Part shown: positions 12,887 to 21,132 of the stretch, piece after piece | Layout of the letters: each line of letters starts with the position of its first letter | Numbering within the stretch: the first letter of the stretch is position 1 | Notes under the pieces: generated by a model | Told to the model about the DNA's origin: nothing | The model's input: only the letters and a program-made list of their open reading frames with translations | Databases searched by the model: none | Assembly (NCBI RefSeq): GCF_005222695.1 | Contig: NZ_STGG01000009.1 | Span: 24,082 to 88,081, forward strand | Direction: 5' to 3' | Origin: Massilia sp. HP4 | GTDB lineage: Bacteria > Pseudomonadota > Gammaproteobacteria > Burkholderiales > Burkholderiaceae_D | Length of the DNA: 64,000 bases | Position numbers and translations under genes: made by a program

Positions 12887-12917
12887 AGGATAATCCTTCC
12901 CACGATGGGAAGGTCAA
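12887..12917 (-). promoter_or_regulatory. CueR/MerR-type promoter of copA
   Basis: On the minus strand, TTGACC (12917-12912) and TATCCT (12892-12887) are separated by exactly 19 bp. The spacer region holds the perfect dyad CCTTCC-N7-GGAAGG (12913-12895). A 19-bp spacer with a central dyad is the hallmark of promoters twisted open by MerR-family regulators, and this dyad matches the CueR operator of E. coli copA as I recall it. No cueR gene is in the window. Confidence 0.9.
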
Positions 12918-13020
12918 GGGGTTTTCATTTAGTTCACGCGACGGGCTTGCGCGGGTCGCAGGCATGGGCCCGCCAAAGAGAATAAAACTAAGGCTGGCCC
13001 TCGTTCACGCAGGAGCACCG

Positions 13021-14529
13021 ATGAAGTCGCCCATCACGCTATTCCTCTGGATACTGCTGACCATCCTCTTGTCCGCCTGCGGCGGCAAAGACCACGACAA
13101 AACCCAGGCCGAGCGCGCGGGCATCGGCGCCATCGCCCAGGCCGCCGGGGCCACGCCGTTCGTGGCGCAACTGAGCCATACCCTGCACGATTTCTCCCAC
13201 CTCGACAGCGTGCACTACACCATCGCCGCCCGCCCGGGCACGCATTCGCGGCCGGTGTCGGTCACCTACGACCGCGCCTGGCTGGGGCGGCGCGCGGCCT
13301 GGGACGGGCCCAGCGAGCGCATCGCCTTCCCGGTGTTCGGCCTGTACGCGAATCACCGCAACGAACTGACCCTGACCACCCGCTTTCGCGACGGCTCGCT
13401 GCATCAATCGACGCTGGCAGTGGTCACCGGCGCCTACACCGGCCCGGCCACGCTGTACGCCACGCCCGAGGTGCGCACCGCGCGCGGCGCGGCCTCGCCC
13501 GGCTTCGACTACATGCTGGTCAAGAACGGCATCACGATGCCGGTCATCCTCGACAGCGACGGCCAGATGCGCTGGGCCGGCGCCGCGGTCGCCAACTCGT
13601 TCTCGTCGCTGTTCGGCGACGACGCCTTCTATCTGGGCGACCAGGCCGCGCCGCTGCTGCACCGGGTCGACGTCGACGGCAGCGTGCGCAGCAGCCGCCT
13701 CGACGACCCCAGGTTCACCAACTTCCACCACGAACTGGCGCGCGGCAAGAGCGGCTTCCTGGCCGAACTCGATGCCGAGGTCGGCGGCGTGCGGCTGATC
13801 GAATCGATCCTGGCCGAGATCGACCTATCGGGACGGGTGCTCAAGGAATGGGACCTGGGCCAGATCTTCCGCGCGGCGATGCGCGCGGGTGGAGACAATC
13901 CCGACAACTTCGTGCGCGACGGCGTCGACTGGTTCCACATGAATTCGGCCATCTACGACGCCCAGGACAATACGCTGCTGATCTCGAGCCGCGAGAACTT
14001 CGTCGTCAAGCTCGACTACGACACCGGCGCCATCCGCTGGCTGCTGGGCGACACCGGCAAGCACTGGTATGTCAATTATCCATCGCTGCGCGCGCTGGCG
14101 CTGCGCGTGACCGAGGGCAAGGCGCCGATCGGCCAGCACAGCCTGTCGGTGGCGCCCAACGGCGAACTGATCCTATTTAACAACGGCCTGGCAAGCTTCA
14201 ACCAGCCGGCCGGCGCGCCGGCTGGCCAGAACCGCAGTTACAGCACGCCGTCGCGCTATGCGATCGACGACAAGGCGCGCACCGCGCGCGAAGTCTGGAC
14301 CTGGGATGCCAACCGCGAGCTGCTGTCCGACATCTGCTCGTCGACATATGAAGGCGCGCCCGGCCAGTACCTGGTGGCCTATTCATCGCTGGCGGCGCGC
14401 ACAAAGGCGCGCCTGGTGGCGCTGGACGGCGCCGGCCAGGTGGCTTTCGACTATGCCTATCCGAGCGAAGTGTGCAATACGGTGTTCATCGCCCAGCCGT
14501 TCCGGCTGGATGGGCTGCGATTGCGCTAA
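13021..14529 (+). CDS. Arylsulfate sulfotransferase-like lipoprotein
   Basis: 502 residues. A lipoprotein signal (LLTILLSACGG) is followed by a beta-propeller typical of arylsulfotransferase (ASST) proteins, with segments such as YMLVKNGITMPVILDSDGQM, FHMNSAIYDAQDNTLLISSR, KLDYDTGAIRWLLGD and QHSLSVAPNGELILFNNG. Family enzymes move sulfate between phenolic compounds in the periplasm using a catalytic histidine. Substrate cannot be deduced. AGGAG lies seven bases before the ATG, which decides the start over an upstream in-frame one at 12964. It is divergent from copA and convergent with the next small gene. Confidence 0.8.
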   Translation: MKSPITLFLWILLTILLSACGGKDHDKTQAERAGIGAIAQAAGATPFVAQLSHTLHDFSHLDSVHYTIAARPGTHSRPVSVTYDRAWLGRRAAWDGPSERIAFPVFGLYANHRNELTLTTRFRDGSLHQSTLAVVTGAYTGPATLYATPEVRTARGAASPGFDYMLVKNGITMPVILDSDGQMRWAGAAVANSFSSLFGDDAFYLGDQAAPLLHRVDVDGSVRSSRLDDPRFTNFHHELARGKSGFLAELDAEVGGVRLIESILAEIDLSGRVLKEWDLGQIFRAAMRAGGDNPDNFVRDGVDWFHMNSAIYDAQDNTLLISSRENFVVKLDYDTGAIRWLLGDTGKHWYVNYPSLRALALRVTEGKAPIGQHSLSVAPNGELILFNNGLASFNQPAGAPAGQNRSYSTPSRYAIDDKARTAREVWTWDANRELLSDICSSTYEGAPGQYLVAYSSLAARTKARLVALDGAGQVAFDYAYPSEVCNTVFIAQPFRLDGLRLR

Positions 14530-14534
14530 GGTGC

Positions 14535-14861
14535 TTAGCTGCCGACGCCAAGAAAGACGCCAACCGCCAGCTCCACCCAGACTGCGGCGCCCACCAGGGC
14601 CACCGCGCCCACGGCCAGCACCTGCTGCCACAGCGTCAGGCGCGCTACCCGGCGCGCGGTGCGCAGGCAAGCCAGCCCGGTGCCGGCCAGCAGCACGGCG
14701 GCAGCGGCGAAATCGAAGCCGCTCCAGGTGACCTGGCGCGTAAACTGCATGGCGACCAGCGGCACCAGCAGGATCATTGCCGTCGCCAGCCCGACCCGCA
14801 ACAGGTCGATGCCCATCGTGTCCTTGTGTGCCTGAATATCCTGTCCGCCTGCGGTATGCAT
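14535..14861 (-). CDS. Small membrane protein, unknown function
   Basis: 108 residues with about three hydrophobic helices (VGLATAMILLVPLVAMQF, FAAAAVLLAGTGLACL, VLAVGAVALVGAAVWVELAVGVF). AGGAG precedes the ATG by eight bases. I do not recognise the family. It ends five bases from the arylsulfotransferase stop, in convergent orientation. Nothing suggests its role beyond membrane location. Confidence 0.65.
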   Translation of the reverse strand: MHTAGGQDIQAHKDTMGIDLLRVGLATAMILLVPLVAMQFTRQVTWSGFDFAAAAVLLAGTGLACLRTARRVARLTLWQQVLAVGAVALVGAAVWVELAVGVFLGVGS

Positions 14862-15065
14862 GGTGTTCTCCTGAATCTGACGAATCGGGCGCGCGGTGCC
14901 TGACCTTGTGTCGCCAGATTATCTGAATTGCACCGGGAACGGAAGCGCAAGACACAGCGACGCCCGAGCGGCAGGCGCCATGATGTGCCATGATTGCAAA
15001 ACTTTGTTACATACTTACCTCCGGGAATTTATATACTATCAGCGGTGCAAACTTTCCCGCCGACC

Positions 15066-15545
15066 ATGCGTTTTCTTTCCATCCTGCTGTCCGCATCGCT
15101 CTTTCTCGCCGCTTTCCAGTGCGCCGCCAGCCCAATGGCTCCCGAGGCAGCCCTGCGCGCAGCCGAGCAGCAACGCGCCGACGCCGTCGCCATCCGCGAC
15201 ATCGCCACCCTGCGCAAGCTGATCAGTGGCGACTACTACCATGTCGAGACCAGTGGCCGCGCCCGCACCAAGACCGAATTCCTGCAACTGCTGGCGCGCG
15301 GCGAGTTCGAGTTCCGTTCCTACGAAGTCGACGATATGGAAATCAGGATGCTCGACAATGGCCGCGCGGCGCTGGTCACCGGCCGCTTCCGGGCCGAGAC
15401 GCAGGGCGCCAAGCGACCGCGCGAAATCCGCGGACGGTATGTACGCATGTGGGTGCTAGGGCCGGAAGGCTGGCGCAACACAATGCAGCAGAGCACTGAA
15501 ATCCGCCCGCTCACGATCCAGCGCGACACGCGGGCACAACCATAA
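15066..15545 (+). CDS. Secreted NTF2-like (DUF4440-type) protein
   Basis: 159 residues. A signal peptide (MRFLSILLSASLFLAAFQCAAS) precedes a SnoaL/DUF4440-like fold: an N-terminal helix with AEQQRADAVAIRDIATLRKL, then DYYHVETSGRARTKTEFLQLL and a C-terminal beta sheet ending in WVLGPEGWRN. These proteins bind small hydrophobic ligands or are orphan enzymes; no function can be assigned. The ATG at 15066 gives a clean signal peptide, and a longer reading from 14994 does not. The 200 bp upstream is AT-rich and probably carries its promoter (TTGTTA about 15004, TTTATA about 15028). Confidence 0.7.
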   Translation: MRFLSILLSASLFLAAFQCAASPMAPEAALRAAEQQRADAVAIRDIATLRKLISGDYYHVETSGRARTKTEFLQLLARGEFEFRSYEVDDMEIRMLDNGRAALVTGRFRAETQGAKRPREIRGRYVRMWVLGPEGWRNTMQQSTEIRPLTIQRDTRAQP

Positions 15546-15641
15546 AGCCAGGCGGGCAGGCAGCTGTCCGTCATCTGTCGGCCACGAACGCATTCAAAAT
15601 CGGTGTGACTGCTTGTCAAGGCGGCGTGATGCATCTATCAT

Positions 15642-15660
15642 GAGAATGATTATCATTTGC
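15642..15660 (+). promoter_or_regulatory. Fur box upstream of the DUF3649/PepSY/DUF3325 operon
   Basis: GAGAATGATTATCATTTGC matches the 19-bp Fur consensus GATAATGATAATCATTATC at 15 of 19 positions and lies 51-69 bp upstream of the first operon ATG. This predicts repression of the operon by iron-loaded Fur. Confidence 0.85.
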
Positions 15661-15710
15661 CGTCTCATTTACGGTTCCATTCATTCCTGCCACGCCCAAC
15701 CAGCGCGACC

Positions 15711-16019
15711 ATGACCTCGATCACTCTCACGCCCCGCCACATCGCCTCGCGCACCGCGGTGGCCATCCTCGGCGGCTACGCCTTCACCTGGGGCGTCATC
15801 GCCCTGGGCATCGCCCTCATGTACAGCGCCGGCATGGAATTCCATGACGCCGAGCACCTGTCTTACATCATCGGTTTCCTGGTCTTCCTGACCGCCTTCC
15901 TGGTCGCCTTCGCCGCCCAGGCGCTGCGCAAGGTGGCGCTGGTGCTGGTGGGCGGCGGCGCACTGATGAGCGCCGCCGCCTGGTGGGTGCAGGGCCTGAT
16001 CATCGCTTCGGGGGTCTGA
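15711..16019 (+). CDS. DUF3649 inner-membrane protein of an iron-uptake module
   Basis: 102 residues with three hydrophobic segments (AVAILGGYAFTWGVIALGIAL, IIGFLVFLTAFLVAFAAQAL, VALVLVGGGALMSAAAWWV). This family regularly occurs just before a PepSY-TM protein and a DUF3325 protein in siderophore loci, exactly as here. The molecular role is not established; the trio is thought to help siderophore-iron release or inner-membrane transport. One base separates its stop from the next ATG. Confidence 0.8.
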   Translation: MTSITLTPRHIASRTAVAILGGYAFTWGVIALGIALMYSAGMEFHDAEHLSYIIGFLVFLTAFLVAFAAQALRKVALVLVGGGALMSAAAWWVQGLIIASGV

Positions 16020-16020
16020 T

Positions 16021-17700
16021 ATGTTTCCAAATTTCCGCCACACGATGGCTTGGTTGCACACCTGGTTCGGCCTGGCGCTTGGCCTGGTGCTGATGGTCGT
16101 GTTCTTCTTCGGTTCGCTGTCGGTGTTCGACCGCGAGATCGACCGCTGGGCCATCCCCGACACCCGCTTCGAACCGCAGCCGATGCCGTCGTTCGACAAG
16201 ATGCTGACGCCGATCTTCAAGGAGATGCAGCCCGACGCCGCCGCGCGCGCCGCGACCGCGCCGCTGGCCGACGGCCCGCTGCCTGCCACCTTCGACACGC
16301 CGCGCAGCTGGGGCGCCTATACCACCCACCGCGACCCGGTGCTGGCGCTGTTCGCCAGCTATGAAGTGCCGAACGCCAAGGACCACGAAACGGCGATCTG
16401 GGCCTTGCGCACCGTCGATCCGCGCACGGGCGAGCTGTTGCCGGTCGACCGCCTCAAGATCGGCAGCGAGTTCTTCTATCCGCTGCATTACAGCCTGACC
16501 CTGGACTGGAAGAACGTCGGCTACTGGATCGTCGGCTTCTCGGCCCTCATGATGCTGATGGCCCTGGTGACCGGCGTGATCATGCACCGCAAGATCTTCC
16601 GCGAACTGTTCACCTTCCGCCCCAAGAAGAGCACCCAGCGCAGCATGCTCGACCTGCACAACCTCACCGGCGTCGTGGCCCTGCCCTTCCACTTCTTCTT
16701 CGCCTTTACCGGCCTGGTGATCTTCGCCTACATCTATTTCCCGGTCACGCACACCCAACTGACTCCGCTGCACGACCGCCATGAAGTGCTCGAGTCGAAG
16801 GAAACCGGCCTGCCACACGACCGCGCCGGCGTGGCGGCCCCGATCGCCTCGGTCGACGCCATGGTTGCCGAAGCGCAGCGCCGCTGGGCGGCCAAGGGCA
16901 TGGCCGGCGACGTCGGCTTCCTGAACCTCACCCATGTCGGCGACGCCAACGGCTACGTCAGTGTGTACCGCGCCGGCACCGACCGCGTCCAGCTGGCCGG
17001 CGAAGGCATCCACTTCAAGGCCTCGACCGGCGAGCTCCTGCGCGAGGATCCGCCACCGACCGTGGTGGCGCGCATCAACGAATTCCTGACCGGCCTGCAC
17101 CTGCAGCACTTCAAGCACTGGCTGCTGCGCTGGCTGTACGTGCTGGGCGGCCTGTCGGGCGCGGCCTGCATCGCCACCGGCCTGTTCTTCTTCGTCGAGA
17201 AACGCAAGCGCCAGCACGCCAGGCAGGGCGTGAGCGGCGCGCGCGTGGTCGATGCGCTGGCCGTCACGGTCGTCACCGGCATGCTGGTAGCCACCTTGTG
17301 CATGCTGATCGCCAACCGCCTGTTGCCCGCTGCGATGCCGGACGGCTGGCCGCTGCGCGGCGCCATGGAAAAATACCTGTTCTGGGGCAGCTGGGCGGTA
17401 GCCGGCGTCCACGCATGGTGGCGCACCGCCGCGGTCGCCGAGGGCCGCCTGGCCCCGGCCTGGCGCGAGCAATGCCTGGCCATCGCCGTGCTGGCGGTGA
17501 CGGCGCCGGTGCTCAACTGGATCACCACCGGTGACCACTTGCTGCACACCATCGGTTCCGGCTACTGGCCGGTGGCCGGCGCCGACCTGTTCATGCTGGC
17601 CAGCGCCGCGCTGGCGGTGCTGGCGGCGCGCAAGCTGCGGCAGCGCGCATCCAGGCCGCTGGCGGTCAACAACGTGACCCTGGAGGCCGGCCATGCCTGA
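16021..17700 (+). CDS. PepSY-associated TM protein, probable ferric-siderophore reductase component
   Basis: 559 residues. An N-terminal PepSY-TM helix (HTMAWLHTWFGLALGLVLMVVFFFG) with an H-x3-G pattern is followed by a periplasmic PepSY-like region, further helices containing paired histidines (LDLHNLTGVVALPFHFFFAF, GLHLQHFKHWLLRWLYVLGG), and four more C-terminal helices. The buried histidines suit haem or electron transfer, as in FegB/PiuB-type reductases. It is expected to reduce ferric siderophores at the inner membrane. It follows DUF3649 and overlaps DUF3325 by eight bases, so the operon is under the Fur box at 15642. Confidence 0.85.
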   Translation: MFPNFRHTMAWLHTWFGLALGLVLMVVFFFGSLSVFDREIDRWAIPDTRFEPQPMPSFDKMLTPIFKEMQPDAAARAATAPLADGPLPATFDTPRSWGAYTTHRDPVLALFASYEVPNAKDHETAIWALRTVDPRTGELLPVDRLKIGSEFFYPLHYSLTLDWKNVGYWIVGFSALMMLMALVTGVIMHRKIFRELFTFRPKKSTQRSMLDLHNLTGVVALPFHFFFAFTGLVIFAYIYFPVTHTQLTPLHDRHEVLESKETGLPHDRAGVAAPIASVDAMVAEAQRRWAAKGMAGDVGFLNLTHVGDANGYVSVYRAGTDRVQLAGEGIHFKASTGELLREDPPPTVVARINEFLTGLHLQHFKHWLLRWLYVLGGLSGAACIATGLFFFVEKRKRQHARQGVSGARVVDALAVTVVTGMLVATLCMLIANRLLPAAMPDGWPLRGAMEKYLFWGSWAVAGVHAWWRTAAVAEGRLAPAWREQCLAIAVLAVTAPVLNWITTGDHLLHTIGSGYWPVAGADLFMLASAALAVLAARKLRQRASRPLAVNNVTLEAGHA

Positions 17701-18019
17701 CGCGCTGCTCCTGCTGCTGGCCCTGCTGGCCTCCCTGGCCGGCATGGGCTGGTTCGCACTGTCGATGGACGTGCACTGGTCGCAAGTGCGGGGCAATACA
17801 CCCCATTCCCCGGCGCTGGCCAAGGCCCTGCGCCTGGGCGGCGCCGGCGCCCTGCTGCTGTCGCTGGTCCTCTGCCTGACGGTGGATTCGCCGTCGATCG
17901 CGGTGCTGGTATGGTTCATGGCGCTGGCCGGCGCCACGCTCGCGATCGCCTTCACGCTCACCTGGCGCGCCAGCATCCTCGGGATGCTGGTATTCTGGAC
18001 AGGACCAGGCGCCCGGTGA
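17693..18019 (+). CDS. DUF3325 inner-membrane protein
   Basis: 108 residues with three hydrophobic helices (LLLLALLASLAGMGWFALSM, LGGAGALLLSLVLCLTV, VLVWFMALAGATLAIAFTL). It is the standard third member of the DUF3649-PepSY-DUF3325 iron module. The start overlaps the end of the PepSY gene, implying coupled translation. Precise role unknown. Confidence 0.8.
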   Translation: MPDALLLLLALLASLAGMGWFALSMDVHWSQVRGNTPHSPALAKALRLGGAGALLLSLVLCLTVDSPSIAVLVWFMALAGATLAIAFTLTWRASILGMLVFWTGPGAR

Positions 18020-18110
18020 GCCGTCTGCGGGGCGTGCTTCGCGCGTCCCATTCTTCTCGCCGATCTTCGCCCGCTTGACCTCAAGCACGCTTCATGTTGT
18101 GTAATGTCAC

Positions 18111-18222
18111 GTAGGGTTGGCGGCTTCGCCGCCGACGCGGTGATGGTCTGCGCCCAGATCATCCGGCACGAATACGGAGCCGATAGCGATCACCGCGTCG
18201 GCGGCGTCGCCGCCGACCCTAC
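18111..18222. repeat. REP-like inverted-repeat doublet
   Basis: Two 34-bp arms (18111-18144 and 18189-18222) face each other and match at 31 of 34 positions; 44 bp lie between them. Each arm contains its own short hairpin (GGCGG-CTTCG-CCGCC on the left, GGCGG-CGTCG-CCGCC on the right). The layout, between DUF3325 and sodA, is that of paired REP elements. Copies elsewhere in the genome are expected. Confidence 0.75.
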
Positions 18223-18259
18223 CGAACAGTGTTTCTAACCATCAAAATGGAGATTGATC

Positions 18260-18898
18260 ATGCCTTACGCACTGCCGCCACTGCCGTACGCTTATGACGC
18301 CCTGGAACCGCATTTCGATGCGCGCACGATGGAAATCCACCACACCAAGCACCACCAGACCTATATCACCAACGTCAACAACGCCCTCGCCGAAGCGAAT
18401 GTGGCCGAGGTGCCGGTCGAACAACTGATCGCCGACATCGGCTCGCTGCCGCAGGGAGTCCAGAACGTGGTGCGCAACAACGGCGGCGGCCACGCCAACC
18501 ACGCGCTGTTCTGGACCGTGCTGAGCCCGGACGGCGGAGAGCCTTCGGACAAGCTGGCCAAGGCCATCGAAGACGACCTGGGCGGCTACGAGCGCTTCAA
18601 GGACGCCTTCACCAAGGCTGCCCAGACCCGCTTCGGTAGCGGCTGGGCCTGGCTCACCGTGGGCAAGGATGGCAAGCTGCTGGTCGAGAGCAGCGCCAAC
18701 CAGGACAGCCCGCTGATGGGCCAGTTCGCCGGCATGTCGGGCGGCACCCCGATCCTGGGCCTGGACGTCTGGGAACACGCTTATTACCTGCAATACCAGA
18801 ACAAGCGTCCGGACTATATCGCGGCCTTCTTCAACATCATCAACTGGACCGAGGTCGAGCGCCGCTACGAGGCAGCCTTGAGCAGCCAGGTCGGCTGA
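18260..18898 (+). CDS. sodA: Superoxide dismutase, Mn-type
   Basis: 212 residues, the usual size. Metal ligands are visible: His27 in [12 protein letters not shown], the histidine in [11 protein letters not shown], and the Asp and His in [11 protein letters not shown]. The GGGHANH and NQDSPLMG segments are those of manganese rather than iron enzymes, though cambialistic use cannot be excluded. It converts superoxide to peroxide and oxygen in the cytoplasm. The ATG at 18260 follows GGAG. It lies between the two iron-regulated units, but I see no Fur box directly upstream. A clear terminator follows. Confidence 0.93.
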   Translation: MPYALPPLPYAYDALEPHFDARTMEIHHTKHHQTYITNVNNALAEANVAEVPVEQLIADIGSLPQGVQNVVRNNGGGHANHALFWTVLSPDGGEPSDKLAKAIEDDLGGYERFKDAFTKAAQTRFGSGWAWLTVGKDGKLLVESSANQDSPLMGQFAGMSGGTPILGLDVWEHAYYLQYQNKRPDYIAAFFNIINWTEVERRYEAALSSQVG

Positions 18899-18920
18899 TC
18901 CGCTAGCCGAACCAGAAAGC

Positions 18921-18946
18921 GCGAGCCGCCTGGCTCGCCCTTTTTA
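18921..18946 (+). terminator. Rho-independent terminator after sodA
   Basis: A perfect 7-bp stem (GCGAGCC/GGCTCGC) with loop GCCT, followed by CCTTTTTATT. Strong for the plus strand. Confidence 0.88.
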
Positions 18947-18962
18947 TTGACCTGCTGAAAAA

Positions 18963-21017
18963 CTACAACTTCACGTTCAGCGACACATACGCTGCGCGGC
19001 CATTGCCCGACGAGTACATCGGCTGCGCCTGGTTCGCCGGCCAGAAGAAATTGTCATACCACGCGTACTCATAACGGCGGTCGGCGATGTTCTTGACCTG
19101 CAGGTCGACACTGACCCGCGGCGTGATCGCATAGCGCACATTGGCGTCGAACAGCACGAAGCCGCCGTACTTGCCCAGCGCATTCGGGCTGTCGATGTAG
19201 TAATTCCCTTGCGCCCTGCCCTGCACCCCGAGGTGCCAACGCTCGGACGGATGATAATCGAGGCCGACATTGCTGATATGGCGCGGCGTCGAAAACACTT
19301 CCTTGCCGGCCAGCGACACGCCATCGGCAAAGGCGCTCACCACTTCCGCCTTTTGCAGCGAATGCGAGGCCCACAGCTCGAGCTTGTCGCTGATCTTGCC
19401 GGACAACTGCAGGTCGATGCCTTCGCGCCGCGTCTCGCCCAGGCCGACCGTGGTGCCGGTGGCCGGCATATTCGCCACTTCGCCGGTCGCATCCTGGCGC
19501 CAGATGGCCAGGCGCAGGTCGCTGCGCGCATTCGGCTTGAGTTTGATGCCGACTTCCTTGCCGGTATTGACCGAGGCATCGAACGGCGCCTGTCCCGGCA
19601 CCAGGTAGGCCGGGCCGACCGATCCGGTCAGGATCTGGAAGGTCCGCCCCCAGTTGCCATACACACTCACGTCCGCGGCCGGGCTGTACACCATGCTGAA
19701 CTTGGGCTGCTTGATCCAGCCGTAATCCTGCAAGCCGGCCGTCGCGCCAGTCGCCCGCGCGCCCGGCAGCGAGCTGCTGCCCGTGAAGCGGTCGACGCGG
19801 TAGCCAGGGACGATGCGCAGGGCGTCGGTGGCCTTGATGACCGCCTGCACATAGGCGCCCACGTTGTTGAGCTTGTAGCGGTCGTCGTTCTGGGTCGTGG
19901 CCGGGGTGCCGAAGTCGGTCGGCATCGCGTAGGCATAGCGCAGGCGCTGGTAGCCATTGTCCTGGCGCTCGGTGTTGATGCCGCCGTCGACGGTCACGCG
20001 CTCGCTGGCGCGCCAGGTCAGCGTGCTCATGAAGCCGACCTGCTGTTCGTCCCACAGGCGACGCTGGCGCGGCGCCGTGCCGGCCGGGTTGCTGGTAAAG
20101 GTGACGCGGCGGTCGTCCTTGTACTCGTTGTAGTACAGCTTGTTGCTCAGGAAAGCATTCGAGGATATCTGCCAGTCCAGGTGGGCGCTGGCATGGTGCA
20201 TCTCGCGCTCGGTGAAGTCGTTGACGTTCCTGGCCGGCGACTGGCGCCGGTCCCGGGTCAGTTCCTCCGCCGTCAGGAAGCCGGGCTCGTCGGCGTCATG
20301 GCGGTAGGTGCGCAGCACCACGCCGCCGGTCAGGGACTTGTCCTTCGACGTCAGGAACCACTTGCCGCCGACCGAGTATTTGTCGGAGTCGCCGTGCGTA
20401 CGGCGGTAGCTGTCGGTGTCCTGCTTGGCCAAAAAATAGTTCTGCGAAAAGCCGCCGGCTTCGCGACCATAGGCCAGTTGCGCCTCGCGGGTATTGAAAC
20501 TGCCCACGGTAAAGCGGCCGTCCAGGTAGTTGCCGCCCTGGCGCGTGCCCAGGTTGATGTTGCCGCCGATATTATGCAGGCCATAGCGCGGATCGTTGGT
20601 GCCGCGCACGACCTCGATGTAGTCGACTTCGAGCGGGAAGATCATGTCCATGAAGCGCTGGTTGCCGCTGTTGACATTGCTCGGGATGCCGTCGATCAGC
20701 ACCTTGATGCCGTTGATATAGCCTTCGCCATTGAAGGCGCGGAAGGTCACCTTGCCCGACTCGGCGCCCATGCGTGTCTCGGTCAGTTGGATCCCGGGCA
20801 ACTGGCCGACCAGCTCCCAGCTATTGGTGACGTTCTTGTCTTCGATCTTGTCGGCGCCGAGCACGTCGACCGAGGTCAGGACCGTGCTCGAACGCAGCGC
20901 GCCGGCATCGCGCTGGGCGCTGACGCGTACTTCACCCATGACGATCGTGGGGTCGGCCGCGTGGGCGAGCAAGGGCAGGCTGGCGGCCAGCGCCAGCGGA
21001 AGGATTTTTTTCTTCAT
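18963..21017 (-). CDS. TonB-dependent outer-membrane receptor (iron)
   Basis: 684 residues. A signal peptide (MKKKILPLALAASLPLLAHA) leads to a TonB-box-like VMGEVRVSAQ, a plug domain (LVGQLPGIQLTETRMG, LIDGIPSNVNSGN, IEVVRGTNDPRYGLHNIGGN) and a long barrel ending in an aromatic-poor but typical terminal strand (AAYVSLNVKL). It should import a ferric siderophore or similar chelate across the outer membrane. The ATG at 21017 gives the clean signal peptide; the longer open frame does not. A Fur-like box lies 51-70 bp upstream, linking it to the PepSY module nearby. Confidence 0.9.
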   Translation of the reverse strand: MKKKILPLALAASLPLLAHAADPTIVMGEVRVSAQRDAGALRSSTVLTSVDVLGADKIEDKNVTNSWELVGQLPGIQLTETRMGAESGKVTFRAFNGEGYINGIKVLIDGIPSNVNSGNQRFMDMIFPLEVDYIEVVRGTNDPRYGLHNIGGNINLGTRQGGNYLDGRFTVGSFNTREAQLAYGREAGGFSQNYFLAKQDTDSYRRTHGDSDKYSVGGKWFLTSKDKSLTGGVVLRTYRHDADEPGFLTAEELTRDRRQSPARNVNDFTEREMHHASAHLDWQISSNAFLSNKLYYNEYKDDRRVTFTSNPAGTAPRQRRLWDEQQVGFMSTLTWRASERVTVDGGINTERQDNGYQRLRYAYAMPTDFGTPATTQNDDRYKLNNVGAYVQAVIKATDALRIVPGYRVDRFTGSSSLPGARATGATAGLQDYGWIKQPKFSMVYSPAADVSVYGNWGRTFQILTGSVGPAYLVPGQAPFDASVNTGKEVGIKLKPNARSDLRLAIWRQDATGEVANMPATGTTVGLGETRREGIDLQLSGKISDKLELWASHSLQKAEVVSAFADGVSLAGKEVFSTPRHISNVGLDYHPSERWHLGVQGRAQGNYYIDSPNALGKYGGFVLFDANVRYAITPRVSVDLQVKNIADRRYEYAWYDNFFWPANQAQPMYSSGNGRAAYVSLNVKL

Positions 21018-21067
21018 TATCGAGTAGGTTGGACTAGCGCAGGAAAGCATGCCAAAGGCAACAATTC

Positions 21068-21087
21068 GATAATGATATCCCATTCTC
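21068..21087 (-). promoter_or_regulatory. Fur-like box upstream of the TonB-dependent receptor
   Basis: On the minus strand GAGAATGGGATATCATTATC resembles the Fur consensus. The right half ATCATTATC is perfect and the left half GAGAAT is good, with one base more than the ideal spacing. Confidence 0.6.
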
Positions 21088-21132
21088 AATAATAAGGGCA
21101 AGCCGGGCCTGCCCGCGCGCCGCCCTCCGGGA

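Noticed and set aside
18111..18222. Rho-independent terminator of the DUF3325 operon
   Set aside because: The arms are 44 bp apart and lack T-runs; a REP-like pair explains them better, though some termination is possible.
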